DNA of 64,000 bases. Origin: Anaerolineae bacterium (GTDB taxonomy: Bacteria > Chloroflexota > Anaerolineae > Aggregatilineales > Phototrophicaceae). A program made the position numbers and the translations under genes. The first letter of the stretch is position 1, and each line of letters starts with the position of its first letter. Shown piece after piece: positions 26,773 through 35,550 of the stretch. The DNA is taken from the NCBI GenBank assembly GCA_020849765.1, contig JADLAY010000002.1:62001-126000 (forward strand), written 5' to 3'. Below the pieces are notes generated by a model that did no database searches, was not told the DNA's origin, and worked only from the letters and a program-made list of their open reading frames with translations.

Positions 26773-27843
26773 ATGATGGTGCATCGTCGCAGTATATTCT
26801 TGGTTGTCTTTGCACTCACGATCCTCGCCTTGTCCTTTGGGGTGAGTTTCGCGCAGGAGGCGACACCTGACGCCCCCAGCAGCCCGGGTGCAATCCTCGA
26901 CGTGAGTGGTGATTGGACAATCGCGACCGTGGTCAAGCTGACCGGTATCGCGTGGTTCGACCGCATGGAAACTGGCGTCAACTGGGTGAGCGAAGACTAT
27001 CCGAATGTGACCGCATTCCAGCAGGGCCCGGCACAAGCAGATGCCGCGCTTCAGGTTCAGGTCATCGAAGACCTGCTCGCACAGGGCGTCGACGCACTGT
27101 GTGTCATCCCCTTCCAGCCGGAAACGGTGGAACCGGTCCTCCAGCGCGCCCGTGAAGAAGGCGTCGTCGTGATTACCCACGAGGCGTCGAATCAGGAAAA
27201 CATCGACTACGACATCGAGGCGTTTGACAATAGCGCTTACGGCGTCCACCTGATGGAAGCTCTGGCCGAGCGCATGAACTACGAAGGCGAATACACCGTC
27301 TTCGTCGGCAGCCTCACCAGCGCCACCCACAATCAGTGGGTTGATGCCGCAATTGCCTACCAGCAGGAAAACTACCCGGACATGACGTTCGTCGGCGATA
27401 AGAACGAGTCGTTTGACGACCCGCAGCAGGCTTACGAGCGCATGCAGGAACTCCTCATCGCTTACCCGAATCTGCGCGGTGTTCAGGGCAGCGCCTCGAC
27501 GGACGTCGTCGGTGTCGGCCAGGCGGTTGAAGAAGCGGGCCTGCAGGATCAGATCGTGGTCGTCGGCACGAGCCTGCCCTCGATCAGCCGTGACCTGATC
27601 AACACGGATGCCATCGACCTGATCAGCTTCTGGGATCCGGCGCTCGCGGGCTATGCCTGCAACATGCTGGCGATTCAGCAGCTTGAAGGCACGCTCCCTG
27701 TGACTGACGGCGAGCTTCCCGAAGAAGGCTTCGGCTTCTCGAACCTGACCGGTTACGAAGAACTCTCGCTGGTCGATAAAGTCTTCTACGGCGCGGCGTG
27801 GGTCGATGTGACCTCCGAAAACGTGGACGAGTGGGACTTCTAG
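26773..27843 (+). CDS. Sugar ABC importer periplasmic-binding protein
   Basis: This is a binding protein of about 356 residues. AGGAG precedes the ATG at 26773; the frame is open to 26725 but that part lacks a ribosome site. A signal peptide ([23 protein letters not shown]) is followed by the two-lobed type I sugar-binding fold ([55 protein letters not shown]). It resembles the LsrB/RhaS-like group of monosaccharide-binding proteins. The ligand cannot be read from sequence; pentose or rhamnose-type sugars are plausible given the neighbours. Confidence 0.88.
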   Translation: MMVHRRSIFLVVFALTILALSFGVSFAQEATPDAPSSPGAILDVSGDWTIATVVKLTGIAWFDRMETGVNWVSEDYPNVTAFQQGPAQADAALQVQVIEDLLAQGVDALCVIPFQPETVEPVLQRAREEGVVVITHEASNQENIDYDIEAFDNSAYGVHLMEALAERMNYEGEYTVFVGSLTSATHNQWVDAAIAYQQENYPDMTFVGDKNESFDDPQQAYERMQELLIAYPNLRGVQGSASTDVVGVGQAVEEAGLQDQIVVVGTSLPSISRDLINTDAIDLISFWDPALAGYACNMLAIQQLEGTLPVTDGELPEEGFGFSNLTGYEELSLVDKVFYGAAWVDVTSENVDEWDF

Positions 27844-27875
27844 TTCAGGCCGTTGACTTCGAATAGTTCGTAGTT

Positions 27876-27920
27876 GAAAGAAGCGGCTAGCGCTTTTCAT
27901 ATGGGCTAACCGCTTCTTTC
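27876..27920 (+). terminator. Hairpin between binding protein and ATPase genes
   Basis: GAAAGAAGCGGCTAGC (27876-27891) pairs with GCTAACCGCTTCTTTC (27905-27920), 15 of 16 positions, loop 13 bases. It sits between the binding protein and the transporter genes and would lower downstream expression or stabilise the upstream message, a common arrangement for these importers. Confidence 0.6.
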
Positions 27921-27945
27921 TCTGCTAGATAGGTTTCATTCCGCC

Positions 27946-29451
27946 ATGCCCGAAGTGTTTCTTGAAGCAAACCACATCTCCAAATCCTTCGTCGGCGTTC
28001 AAGCACTCCAGGATGTGAGCTTAAAGATTGAGAAGGGCGAAGTCGCCTGCCTTGTCGGTGAAAACGGATCGGGCAAATCGACCTTCATCAAGATCATCTG
28101 CGGTGTTTATGCCCCGGATCAGGGCGAGATCATCATCAACGGGAAAACGTATCGGCACCTGCGTCCGATCGATTCGATCCGCGAAGGCATTCAGGTCATA
28201 TTCCAGGACTTCTCCCTGTTCCCCAATTTGACCGTCGCGGAAAACATAGCGCTGAACGACCAGGTGGCGCGGGGTCGCCAGTTGGTCAACTGGGGCACAA
28301 TCAAGAAGATCGCACGGGAGGCGCTCGACCAGATCGAGATCGATTTACCGCTTGACGCGACGGTCGGCGAAATGTCGGTCGCCAATAAGCAGCTGATCGC
28401 CATTTCGCGGGCGATGCAGCAGAATGCCCGCCTCGTCGTCATGGACGAGCCGACGACCGCCCTGACCCGCAAAGAAGTCGAGGTGCTGTACCGGATTGTC
28501 CGCGGCCTGCGGGAGCGTGGCATCGCCATCCTGTTCGTCAGCCACAAGTTGAACGAGGTGCAGGTCCTGGCCGAGCGGGTGGTCATCCTCCGTAACGGCA
28601 GTAAAGTGGTCGATTCGCCGGCTAAAGAACTGACTCAAGAGAAGATTGTCTTGAGCATGACGGGGCACACCATCGCCGATAGCCGTTACGAGTACAGCAC
28701 GCCCAAGACGGGGCAGCCTTTGCTGCGCCTCGAAAAACTCTCGCGTAAGGGCAGCTTCCGTGACATTTCGTTCGATCTGTATCCCGGCGAGATCATCGGC
28801 GTGACGGGCCTGCTCGGCTCAGGGCGCACAGAGCTGGCACTCGCCTTGTTCGGCTCACACCCCGCCGACCAGGGCACAATCAAAGTGGACGGCCAGGCGG
28901 TCAAGATCAACAGCATTCAAGATGCGATCAAGCACGGCATCGGCTACGTGCCGGAAGACCGGCTGACCGAAGGTCTGTTCCTGGAACGCTCCATCGGCGA
29001 TAACATCGTCGTCCGCTCGCTCAAGACTCTGCTCAACCGCAGCGGCATGGTCGATGCGGTGAAAAAGCACACCGAGATTCAGACGTGGGTCAATAATCTC
29101 CACATCAAGACCAGCGATCCCCTGATGGCTGTCAAAAGCCTGTCGGGCGGCAACCAGCAGCGCGTCGTCATCGCGAAATGGCTGGCGAGCCTGCCGCGGA
29201 TTCTGATCCTGAACGGCCCCACGGTCGGCGTCGACGTCGGGTCGAAAGCGGAGATTCACGGCATCGTCAAAGGTCTGGCGCAGCAAGGGTTGGGCATCAT
29301 CGTCATTTCCGATGACATCCCTGAACTTATGCAGGTCTGCAATCGCATTTTGCTGATGCAGCGCGGCGCGCTGGTCGAATCATTCGAAACGAAGAATATC
29401 GCAGAAGCAGCACTGGCAGATCGACTGGTCGAGACGATCGGCGGCGATTGA
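27946..29451 (+). CDS. Sugar ABC importer ATPase (two NBDs, RbsA/XylG-like)
   Basis: This 501-residue ATPase has two nucleotide-binding halves. NBD1 is canonical: Walker A GENGSGKST, signature-region VGEMSVANKQLIAISRAM, Walker B LVVMDEPTTALT. NBD2 is degenerate: the Walker A site is GLLGSGRTELA (Lys replaced by Arg, common in this family), the signature LSGGNQQRVVIAKWL is intact, but Walker B is LILNGPTVGVD, so the Asp is Asn and the catalytic Glu is Gly. Hydrolysis should occur mainly at one site. It energises the two permeases that follow. Confidence 0.92.
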   Translation: MPEVFLEANHISKSFVGVQALQDVSLKIEKGEVACLVGENGSGKSTFIKIICGVYAPDQGEIIINGKTYRHLRPIDSIREGIQVIFQDFSLFPNLTVAENIALNDQVARGRQLVNWGTIKKIAREALDQIEIDLPLDATVGEMSVANKQLIAISRAMQQNARLVVMDEPTTALTRKEVEVLYRIVRGLRERGIAILFVSHKLNEVQVLAERVVILRNGSKVVDSPAKELTQEKIVLSMTGHTIADSRYEYSTPKTGQPLLRLEKLSRKGSFRDISFDLYPGEIIGVTGLLGSGRTELALALFGSHPADQGTIKVDGQAVKINSIQDAIKHGIGYVPEDRLTEGLFLERSIGDNIVVRSLKTLLNRSGMVDAVKKHTEIQTWVNNLHIKTSDPLMAVKSLSGGNQQRVVIAKWLASLPRILILNGPTVGVDVGSKAEIHGIVKGLAQQGLGIIVISDDIPELMQVCNRILLMQRGALVESFETKNIAEAALADRLVETIGGD

Positions 29452-29472
29452 AAGAGCGAACGAAAGCAAGAA

Positions 29473-30495
29473 GTGAAACTTATGGCGACCCTAAGAAGGT
29501 TACTCGCACGTCAGGAAGTGATCATTGCACTGACGATCATCATTCTGTCGATCTTCATTGGATTGGTCAATCCATCATTCTTCTCCATCCCGAACGTGTT
29601 CCGCATCCTGCGCAGCGGGATCATCGTCGGCATGTTCGCGATGGGTGTGCTGATCGTCTTGATCTCCGGCGGGATTGACGTCTCGTTCCCGGCCATTGCC
29701 GTGTCCGCGATGTACATCACCGTCGTCTTCATTCGGGATACCGGCATTGATAGCCTGGTGTTGTCATTCGTCGTCGCAGGCCTGATCGGTCTGGCACTTG
29801 GGCTGTTCAATGCCTTCTTCATTGCATTGTTCAAACTGCCCACGCTGATCGTGACCTTAGGCACGCTCAGCCTGTTCCGCGGTCTGCTCCTGTTCTTCGT
29901 GGGCAGCCAGCGCATCCGTATTGCCGAAGTGTCGCCGGTCCTGAGTGACCTCTCACGCGGCAATCTGATCACGATTGACAATCCGGCGGGCGGCGTGGCC
30001 AACCTGCACATCGCCTTCGTCTTTCTGGTGGTGCTGGCGGTGATCGTGTGGCTGCTGCTGCGCTACACGATGCTTGGGCGCGCCATCTATGCAATGGGCG
30101 GCGACCTCGAGGCCGCCGAACGCGTCGGCTTCAACGTCCGCCGCACGCAGTTCTTCATTTATGGTTTCGTGGGCCTGGTCGCAGGCATCACGGGGATTGT
30201 CTACTGTTCGCTTTCACGCGAGGCCGATCCGTTCAGCATCGTCGGCATCGAGCTTGATGTGATCGCCGCAGTCGTGCTCGGCGGCGCTTCGATCATGGGC
30301 GGGCGCGGCACCGTCGTCGGGACGCTGCTCGGTGTTCTGCTCATCACCCTGATCAGCAGCAGCCTTGTCCTCCTGGGAATTTCTTCGGATTGGCAGCGCT
30401 TCGTCGTCGGCATCCTGATCATCATCGGCACGAGCATTCCTGTCCTGCAATTACGTCAGCGGCAGCGCACACAAAGCGCCGCACAAGCTGTTTAG
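29473..30495 (+). CDS. Sugar ABC importer permease 1 (RbsC/BPD_transp_2 family)
   Basis: This 340-residue permease has 8-10 hydrophobic segments of the ribose/xylose/AI-2 importer type. GTG 29473 and ATG 29482 are both possible starts. Typical family features are FFSIPNVFRILRSG, VLISGGIDVSFPAIAVSAMY, and the coupling region YAMGGDLEAAERVGFNVRRT. It follows the ATPase gene closely (21 bases) and pairs with the second permease, so the pore is a heterodimer. Confidence 0.9.
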   Translation: MKLMATLRRLLARQEVIIALTIIILSIFIGLVNPSFFSIPNVFRILRSGIIVGMFAMGVLIVLISGGIDVSFPAIAVSAMYITVVFIRDTGIDSLVLSFVVAGLIGLALGLFNAFFIALFKLPTLIVTLGTLSLFRGLLLFFVGSQRIRIAEVSPVLSDLSRGNLITIDNPAGGVANLHIAFVFLVVLAVIVWLLLRYTMLGRAIYAMGGDLEAAERVGFNVRRTQFFIYGFVGLVAGITGIVYCSLSREADPFSIVGIELDVIAAVVLGGASIMGGRGTVVGTLLGVLLITLISSSLVLLGISSDWQRFVVGILIIIGTSIPVLQLRQRQRTQSAAQAV

Positions 30496-30507
30496 CGGGG
30501 AGATGAA

Positions 30508-31551
30508 ATGGCAAACGTCCAGCAACGTCAAACGACTACACCCCCGGCAGGCAGAATAAGCATCGGCCATCTGCTGCAAACCAATGGCACCAGCGTTCGT
30601 TTGTTGGTGATCGTGATTGCGCTGTTTGTGCTCTTTAGCCTGCTGCGGCCCGATGCGTTCCCGACCTTCCGCAATATTCAATCGATGGCGTTTCAAGCCT
30701 CCGAGATCGGCATCCTGGCGATCGCGGTCGCCATCACGATGCTGACAGGCGGCATCGACCTGTCGATCAACTCGACCGCGAACCTGACGGCAGTCCTGTC
30801 TGCTCTCATTCTGACCTATGTCGGCCCATCGTCGCCGGCGCTCGCGATGGTGCTCGCTATCGGCGCGGCACTGATCATCGGCCCGATCTGCGGCGCGTTC
30901 AACGGTTTCCTGGTGGCCTACGTCGGCATCCCGCCGATTCTGGCGACGCTCGGCACGCTCACCCTCTATCAGGGCATCGGCACCGTGATCACGAAGGGTG
31001 CGGCCATCTTCGGCATCCCCGAATTCCAGTGGCTGGGCAATGGCGAAATCGCGGGTATCCCGTTTCCGTTCATCGCTTTTCTGGCGATTGCGGCCGTGGT
31101 CGGCATCATCCTGAGCAGGACGAAGTACGGGTTTGAAGTCTACCTGTTGGGGACGAACCCCGTCGCCTCGCGCTTTTCGGGTATCAACAACCGCAGCGTA
31201 CTCATGCGCACGTACATCCTCAGCGGTTTGCTCTCGGCGCTCGCGGGCCTCATCATCCTGGGTCGTACGAACGCGGCGCGCGTGGACTTTGGCGAGTCTT
31301 ATGTGCTGCTGGCGATCATGATCTGTGTGCTCGGTGGCATCAACCCGGCGGGCGGCCTGGGACGCATCTTCGGCGTCGTGCTCGCCATGATCGCCTTGCA
31401 GTTCCTGTCCACAGGTATGAATATGGCGCTCTTCACCAGCAGCGGCGCCAACTTCTTCAAAGAGGCCGCCTGGGGCGCTACCCTGCTCATCGTTCTGCTG
31501 GTCGAGTATTTCAGCAATCGACAACGGCAGAGACGAATAAGCGAGAAGTGA
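30508..31551 (+). CDS. Sugar ABC importer permease 2 (RbsC/BPD_transp_2 family)
   Basis: This is a 347-residue permease paralogous to the preceding one. Shared features are TGGIDLSINSTANLTAVLSA, LLGTNPVASRFSGINNRSVL and GGINPAGGLGRIFGVVLAM. GGGGAGA lies before the ATG at 30508. Two different permease genes in tandem recall the AI-2 and rhamnose importers (LsrCD, RhaPQ), which fits the binding protein type. A strong terminator follows. Confidence 0.9.
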   Translation: MANVQQRQTTTPPAGRISIGHLLQTNGTSVRLLVIVIALFVLFSLLRPDAFPTFRNIQSMAFQASEIGILAIAVAITMLTGGIDLSINSTANLTAVLSALILTYVGPSSPALAMVLAIGAALIIGPICGAFNGFLVAYVGIPPILATLGTLTLYQGIGTVITKGAAIFGIPEFQWLGNGEIAGIPFPFIAFLAIAAVVGIILSRTKYGFEVYLLGTNPVASRFSGINNRSVLMRTYILSGLLSALAGLIILGRTNAARVDFGESYVLLAIMICVLGGINPAGGLGRIFGVVLAMIALQFLSTGMNMALFTSSGANFFKEAAWGATLLIVLLVEYFSNRQRQRRISEK

Positions 31552-31566
31552 CAAGTACCCTCAGAC

Positions 31567-31605
31567 AAAAACCCCTCTCCCGCATGTAACGAGAGAGGGG
31601 TTTTT
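31567..31605. terminator. Strong bidirectional intrinsic terminator
   Basis: AAAAACCCCTCTC pairs perfectly with GAGAGGGGTTTTT (13 bp, 13-base loop), with T tracts on both strands, between the importer operon (+) and dhaL (-). Confidence 0.9.
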
Positions 31606-31641
31606 CGTTGTGATGATCGAGCGCTGGGACGCGCGTCCGGA

Positions 31642-32298
31642 TTAAGGTTGCGACTCGAAGTGAGCCGCTGCTGCATCAAACATGTAAGCGATTGCCTGCG
31701 CGCCGGGGTCTTTCTTACCCGATGAGCGCTCACCCTGCCAGCTTGCCCGCCCGATCTTGGACTGCATACTGGCGGTTTCGTCGGCGCCGCGTTGAGCGGC
31801 AGCGGCCGCCGCACGCAGGAAGACTCCAGTGCTCACGTCATCGCCATTGTCCGCCAACGCTGCGCGCATGGCCGTGATTGCCGGGGCAATGGCGTCAAGC
31901 ATCGTCTTATCGCCCAACTGAGCTTTGCCACGCTCCATCAGCGCGTCGAGCGCGGCCTGCGTTGCGTCTGCGCACTCGGCCAGCGTCGCCGTCATCTTGT
32001 CCTTGAGCGCCGTGCCGGATTTCATCAGCGCCGTGCCGTAGAGTGCGCCAAAGCTGGAGGGCGCGGCGTTGGAAAAGGCCTTGCCCAACTGAAACAGTGT
32101 TCGCCCGACGTCGTCCGGCAGCGGCCCGGCGAGCGCTTCCTTTATTCCGATGAAGCCGCGCTCGACGGTGCGACCGAGATCGCCATCGCCCAGTTCCGCA
32201 TCCAGCGCGGCCAGATCGTCCTTGTGCGCGATCAGGCCGTCGGCCACGGCGCCCATCAGCGCTTTGACCTGTGTGGTATCAAGTGTGGTCGTCATCAT
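31642..32298 (-). CDS. dhaL: DhaL-type subunit of dihydroxyacetone/triose kinase
   Basis: This 218-residue protein is the nucleotide-binding half of a two-subunit Dha kinase. The Mg-binding Asp cluster is in LDAELGDGDLGRTVERGF; the family usually reads GDxDHG, so Leu replaces His here while all Asp residues remain. LGDKTMLDAIAPA and GRASWQGERSSGKKDPGAQAI are also diagnostic. It lies 18 bases after dhaK. No DhaM phosphotransferase gene is nearby, so whether ATP or a PEP-derived phosphoryl group is the donor is open. Next to a sugar importer, the substrate may be a ketotriose or ketotetrose. Confidence 0.9.
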   Translation of the reverse strand: MMTTTLDTTQVKALMGAVADGLIAHKDDLAALDAELGDGDLGRTVERGFIGIKEALAGPLPDDVGRTLFQLGKAFSNAAPSSFGALYGTALMKSGTALKDKMTATLAECADATQAALDALMERGKAQLGDKTMLDAIAPAITAMRAALADNGDDVSTGVFLRAAAAAAQRGADETASMQSKIGRASWQGERSSGKKDPGAQAIAYMFDAAAAHFESQP

Positions 32299-32316
32299 GC
32301 CTCGGGTGAGTCAAGC

Positions 32317-33327
32317 TCACACATACTGGCTCTGGTCGAAGAACGGAGTCGAAGCGGGCGCATCCAGCAGCCGCTTGAGTTCGTCGTCGAGCTTGAGCAC
32401 GGTCAAGGATGCGCCGACCATTTCCATCGACGTGGCGAAACGCCCGATGTAGGGGCGATACACTGTGATGTCATGCTGCTTGAGCACCTCGAGCAGCCGG
32501 CGATACATGATGTACAGTTCTTCGAGCGGCGTCCCGCCGAGGCTGTTCAGCATGACGCTGATTTCGCCGCCGTCGAGCGGCATGTCGTCGAGGATAGGCT
32601 GAATCAACTGATCGACGATCTCATCCGCGGTCTGCAATTTGCCGCGGCGCACACCCTGCTCACCGTGAATACCCATGCCGATTTCCATCTCGTCGTCGGC
32701 GAGCGTAAAGGTGGGCTTGCCGACCTGCGGCACCGTGCACGGCCCCAACGCAACGCCCATGCTGCGCGTGTTCGCCAGGCAATGCTCCGCAATCGCTTTG
32801 ACCTGCGCCAGGCTGGCTTTTTCTTCTGCCAGCGCCCCCGCGATCTTGAAGGCATAGACCATGCCCGCAACTCCGCGGCGGCTGCTCGCGCGATCCGCCG
32901 GCGCACTGGCGACATCATCGGCGACCAGCACGGTCGCAACTTCGATGCTGTCTTCCATATCGGCTTGATCGGCGGCCGCGGCGAAGTTCATCACATCACC
33001 GCCATAATTACCAAACAGATGCAGCACGCCCGCCCCGCCGTTGACGGCTTTGGTCGTCTCATACATCTGATCGATGGTCGGCGATGCAAACACATCACCG
33101 ACCGCGCAGCCATCCAGCATCCCACGGCCCACGTAGCCGAGAAAGACCGGCAGATGGCCAGAGCCACCGCCCGTCACGATGCCGACTTTGCCTTCGATCG
33201 GGGACTCGGCGCGGACGATGCAGTGCACGTCGCCACCGACAGACTTGAGACGGCCCGGATGCGCGGCAAGCAGCCCAGCCAGCATTTCAGGAACATAATC
33301 CTCAGGATTGTTCAAAATCTTCTTCAA
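32317..33327 (-). CDS. dhaK: DhaK-type subunit of dihydroxyacetone/triose kinase
   Basis: This 336-residue protein binds the keto-sugar covalently. The substrate site features VGIVTGGGSGHLPVFLGYVG and HLFGNYGGDVMNF are intact, and the hemiaminal-forming His is in MGIHGEQGVRRG. It is of the usual DhaK length and shares an operon with dhaL. The ATG at 33327 follows a run without a strong ribosome site. A minus-strand promoter (TTGGAA-17-TACAAT) lies about 75 bases upstream. The pair converges with the sugar importer operon rather than sharing its transcript. Confidence 0.92.
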   Translation of the reverse strand: MKKILNNPEDYVPEMLAGLLAAHPGRLKSVGGDVHCIVRAESPIEGKVGIVTGGGSGHLPVFLGYVGRGMLDGCAVGDVFASPTIDQMYETTKAVNGGAGVLHLFGNYGGDVMNFAAAADQADMEDSIEVATVLVADDVASAPADRASSRRGVAGMVYAFKIAGALAEEKASLAQVKAIAEHCLANTRSMGVALGPCTVPQVGKPTFTLADDEMEIGMGIHGEQGVRRGKLQTADEIVDQLIQPILDDMPLDGGEISVMLNSLGGTPLEELYIMYRRLLEVLKQHDITVYRPYIGRFATSMEMVGASLTVLKLDDELKRLLDAPASTPFFDQSQYV

Positions 33328-33397
33328 GGTTCAAACCCTCACCACTTGTACCTACGACGACTCATTTATGGCGTAGGATGAGACATTCATTGCATAA

Positions 33398-33426
33398 ATT
33401 GTAGCCAAATTAAGGACTGCTTCCAA
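33398..33426 (-). promoter_or_regulatory. dhaKL promoter
   Basis: On the minus strand TTGGAA (complement of 33421-33426), a 17-base spacer and TACAAT (complement of 33398-33403) point into dhaK. The rest of 33328-33647 holds no gene that I can support. Confidence 0.55.
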
Positions 33427-33647
33427 ATGACATAGCAAGGGAAGCAGCGAAACGCAAGGACACTTATCGCCAGAGCACAGGACGATCTTCCAGTCTCTGT
33501 GGGGGCGCCGATGACGACACAGCGCCGGGATACGACGCGTTCTCGTTCTGATTGCGGGTTCGACCTGTCGGTCGACAGCGGTTGCCCGGCAGACCGCCCT
33601 CCAAACGAACTCGACCGTGTGATTGCCACGCCTGCCGCTGCGTGCGA

Positions 33648-35348
33648 TCACAACAGCGGCTCGATCAGATCGGCAACTTGATCGAGATAAAACAGGTTGA
33701 TCAGTGCGCCAAGTTGAATCCCAATGTCGGATTGCGGCGCATCGAGGGACATCAAATGAGCCCGTGCCTGTTCATGCTGCCCGGCGACGCAGAATGCGTA
33801 CATCTGGTGCAGCCATTCGGCAGAGAAGCGCCTGAGCTGTGCCTGAGAGGGAAGAGCCGGCATTTCGCTCGCGGGCGATACGCCGCGCACAGGCACAAAC
33901 TGCAGCTCGACCGTGACGATGGCCCCTTCACCAGATTGCTCGACCACGAACCGTCCAGACAGGACCTCCACCAGGCGCGCGCTAATCGCGATCCCCAGAC
34001 TGCGGTGATTATTTTCCTCTCGATGAGGGATTGGTTCATTGGCGTCAGACGCGAAGTCGCGCAAATCCAGCGCACTGCGCTCGGAGATGCGCGTATCAGC
34101 GATAGTAAAGCGCAGCGCATTATCAGGCAGGCAAATTACCCGCATAGAAATGCCGCCGTGGTCGGTCATATTGATGGCATCTCCGAGCAAATTGACGAGA
34201 ATCTGCTTCAGTTTGACTTCATCCGTCTGGATCAGAATCGGCAGATTCTCGGCGATATCCAGGTCGAACGTCAGGCGTTTTTGCTGCGCTTTCAGACGCA
34301 AACTGTCCTCCAGACGCCGGAGCAGATAGGGCAAGTTGAACATGGACGTCTCAACCACATCAAACCCCGCCTCCACCCGCGAAAGATCGAGCACGTCACG
34401 AATCTGGCGACCTAGATTGCCTGCCTCATCGTGAATTTGGCGTAGCCGCTCGGCGACGCCCGTTGGTGTTCCGGCGTGCCCAAGCAGCAAACGACTGTGC
34501 TCCAGGATGTCGTCTAGCGGGCGTCGCAGTTCTTCGCTCATATTGGCAACAAAGACATCGCGTGCAGTCAACGCCGCTTCTGCGGCGAGCTTTGCCTGTT
34601 TGAGCTGTTCTTCTCGCTCGACACGCTCTGTGACATCGCGCACGATGGCAATCGCTTCTGCGACTTTGCCGTCGTCGTTATGAGTCAAGATCCCAAGAGA
34701 CTGCACAAAACGCGCAGTTCCGTCCTTTCGGACGATGGGGAACGCGGGCACCATCTCCAGGGCCTGCCCGGAATCGCGTAACAAATGCCGCTCGAAGGCA
34801 TTCGCCTTGTAGTCATTGGCCAGAATATCGCTTGGGCGCATTGTGAGCAGCTCGTCAAAGCTGTATCCGAGCAGCTCCTCAGTCCGCCGATTGATGTAGA
34901 GCAGTTGTTTGTCGTCGTAGGTATGTCCCCAGGCTGAGATCGTGATCGCATCACTGGTGTTGTCAAGGATCGCATCGTAGCGGCGCTTCATACACTTGAA
35001 TTCGATCTCCATCGTCTTCTGAGACGTCACGTCCCTGGAGAAGACTATCAAGATCGAGCTGTCCGACGCGATAACCGCATCATGTTCGAACCATTGGCTT
35101 TCGCCATTTGCCGCCGCGATTTCCGTCTCGAATCGGGCCGCTTTCGCCTCATATGCCACCTGCTGAAGATGAGCAACCGCATCCGGCGCGCGGTCTGCCA
35201 GAAAGACCTCGCCACAAGCGGTGAAGAGTGTCGTGCTTTCGGCATTGAACTGCTGGAGGACATGTGCTTCCCTGTCAAGCAAAGTGGTGATGTAGGGCAG
35301 CACGCTCAATAATCCCATTCCGCTAAGAACACTAGCGTCGTAATTCAT
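33648..35348 (-). CDS. Degenerate PAS-domain histidine kinase (likely pseudokinase)
   Basis: This is a 566-residue soluble protein. Residues 1-110 form a PAS-like region, a clear PAS with a PAC tail covers about 122-245 (YDAILDNTSDAITIS, LLGYSFDELL, AIAIVRDVTERVEREEQL), then a HisKA-like helix pair and a HATPase_c-like domain. The H-box reads VANMSEELRRPLDDIL where the family has MSHELRTPL, so the phosphoacceptor His is Glu (about residue 270). The G1 box reads ADTRISERS where DTGIGI is expected. Autophosphorylation is unlikely. A C-terminal helical extension (about 495-566; FSAEWLHQMYAFCVAGQHEQ) resembles the tail found after receiver domains in large hybrid kinases. GGGGAAG precedes the ATG. 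It may act as a scaffold or as a sensor regulating another kinase. Confidence 0.85.
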   Translation of the reverse strand: MNYDASVLSGMGLLSVLPYITTLLDREAHVLQQFNAESTTLFTACGEVFLADRAPDAVAHLQQVAYEAKAARFETEIAAANGESQWFEHDAVIASDSSILIVFSRDVTSQKTMEIEFKCMKRRYDAILDNTSDAITISAWGHTYDDKQLLYINRRTEELLGYSFDELLTMRPSDILANDYKANAFERHLLRDSGQALEMVPAFPIVRKDGTARFVQSLGILTHNDDGKVAEAIAIVRDVTERVEREEQLKQAKLAAEAALTARDVFVANMSEELRRPLDDILEHSRLLLGHAGTPTGVAERLRQIHDEAGNLGRQIRDVLDLSRVEAGFDVVETSMFNLPYLLRRLEDSLRLKAQQKRLTFDLDIAENLPILIQTDEVKLKQILVNLLGDAINMTDHGGISMRVICLPDNALRFTIADTRISERSALDLRDFASDANEPIPHREENNHRSLGIAISARLVEVLSGRFVVEQSGEGAIVTVELQFVPVRGVSPASEMPALPSQAQLRRFSAEWLHQMYAFCVAGQHEQARAHLMSLDAPQSDIGIQLGALINLFYLDQVADLIEPLL

Positions 35349-35471
35349 GCTGACTTCCCCGTATCTTTAGTCGTCACCGGACATCAGCGCAATGCTCTTA
35401 TTTTACGCGCAAGCGCAAGCGCCAGAAGAACCCGCCATCCGGCGCGAATCTAGACCATGCGCCAACCCATA

Positions 35472-35489
35472 ACTAGACCGTAGTCTAGT
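35472..35489. promoter_or_regulatory. ACTAGAC-N4-GTCTAGT palindrome
   Basis: This is a perfect 7-4-7 inverted repeat 61 bases upstream of the SH3 protein gene. The core CTAGAC recurs at 37731-37736 and, inverted, at 39229-39234, just upstream of the receiver-kinase gene, so it may be the target of a local regulator. Confidence 0.4.
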
Positions 35490-35550
35490 GCAAGCCAGCA
35501 ACCAGATCCTTACACTCGATCAATCGCTTGAACGATTCGGAGCACTCTTC

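Noticed and set aside
26590..27900. Minus-strand open frame (436 codons)
   Set aside because: Antisense to the sugar-binding protein gene, which has a signal peptide, ribosome site and conserved fold.
31792..33381. Long plus-strand open frame (529 codons)
   Set aside because: Antisense to dhaL and dhaK, which are conserved over their full length on the minus strand.
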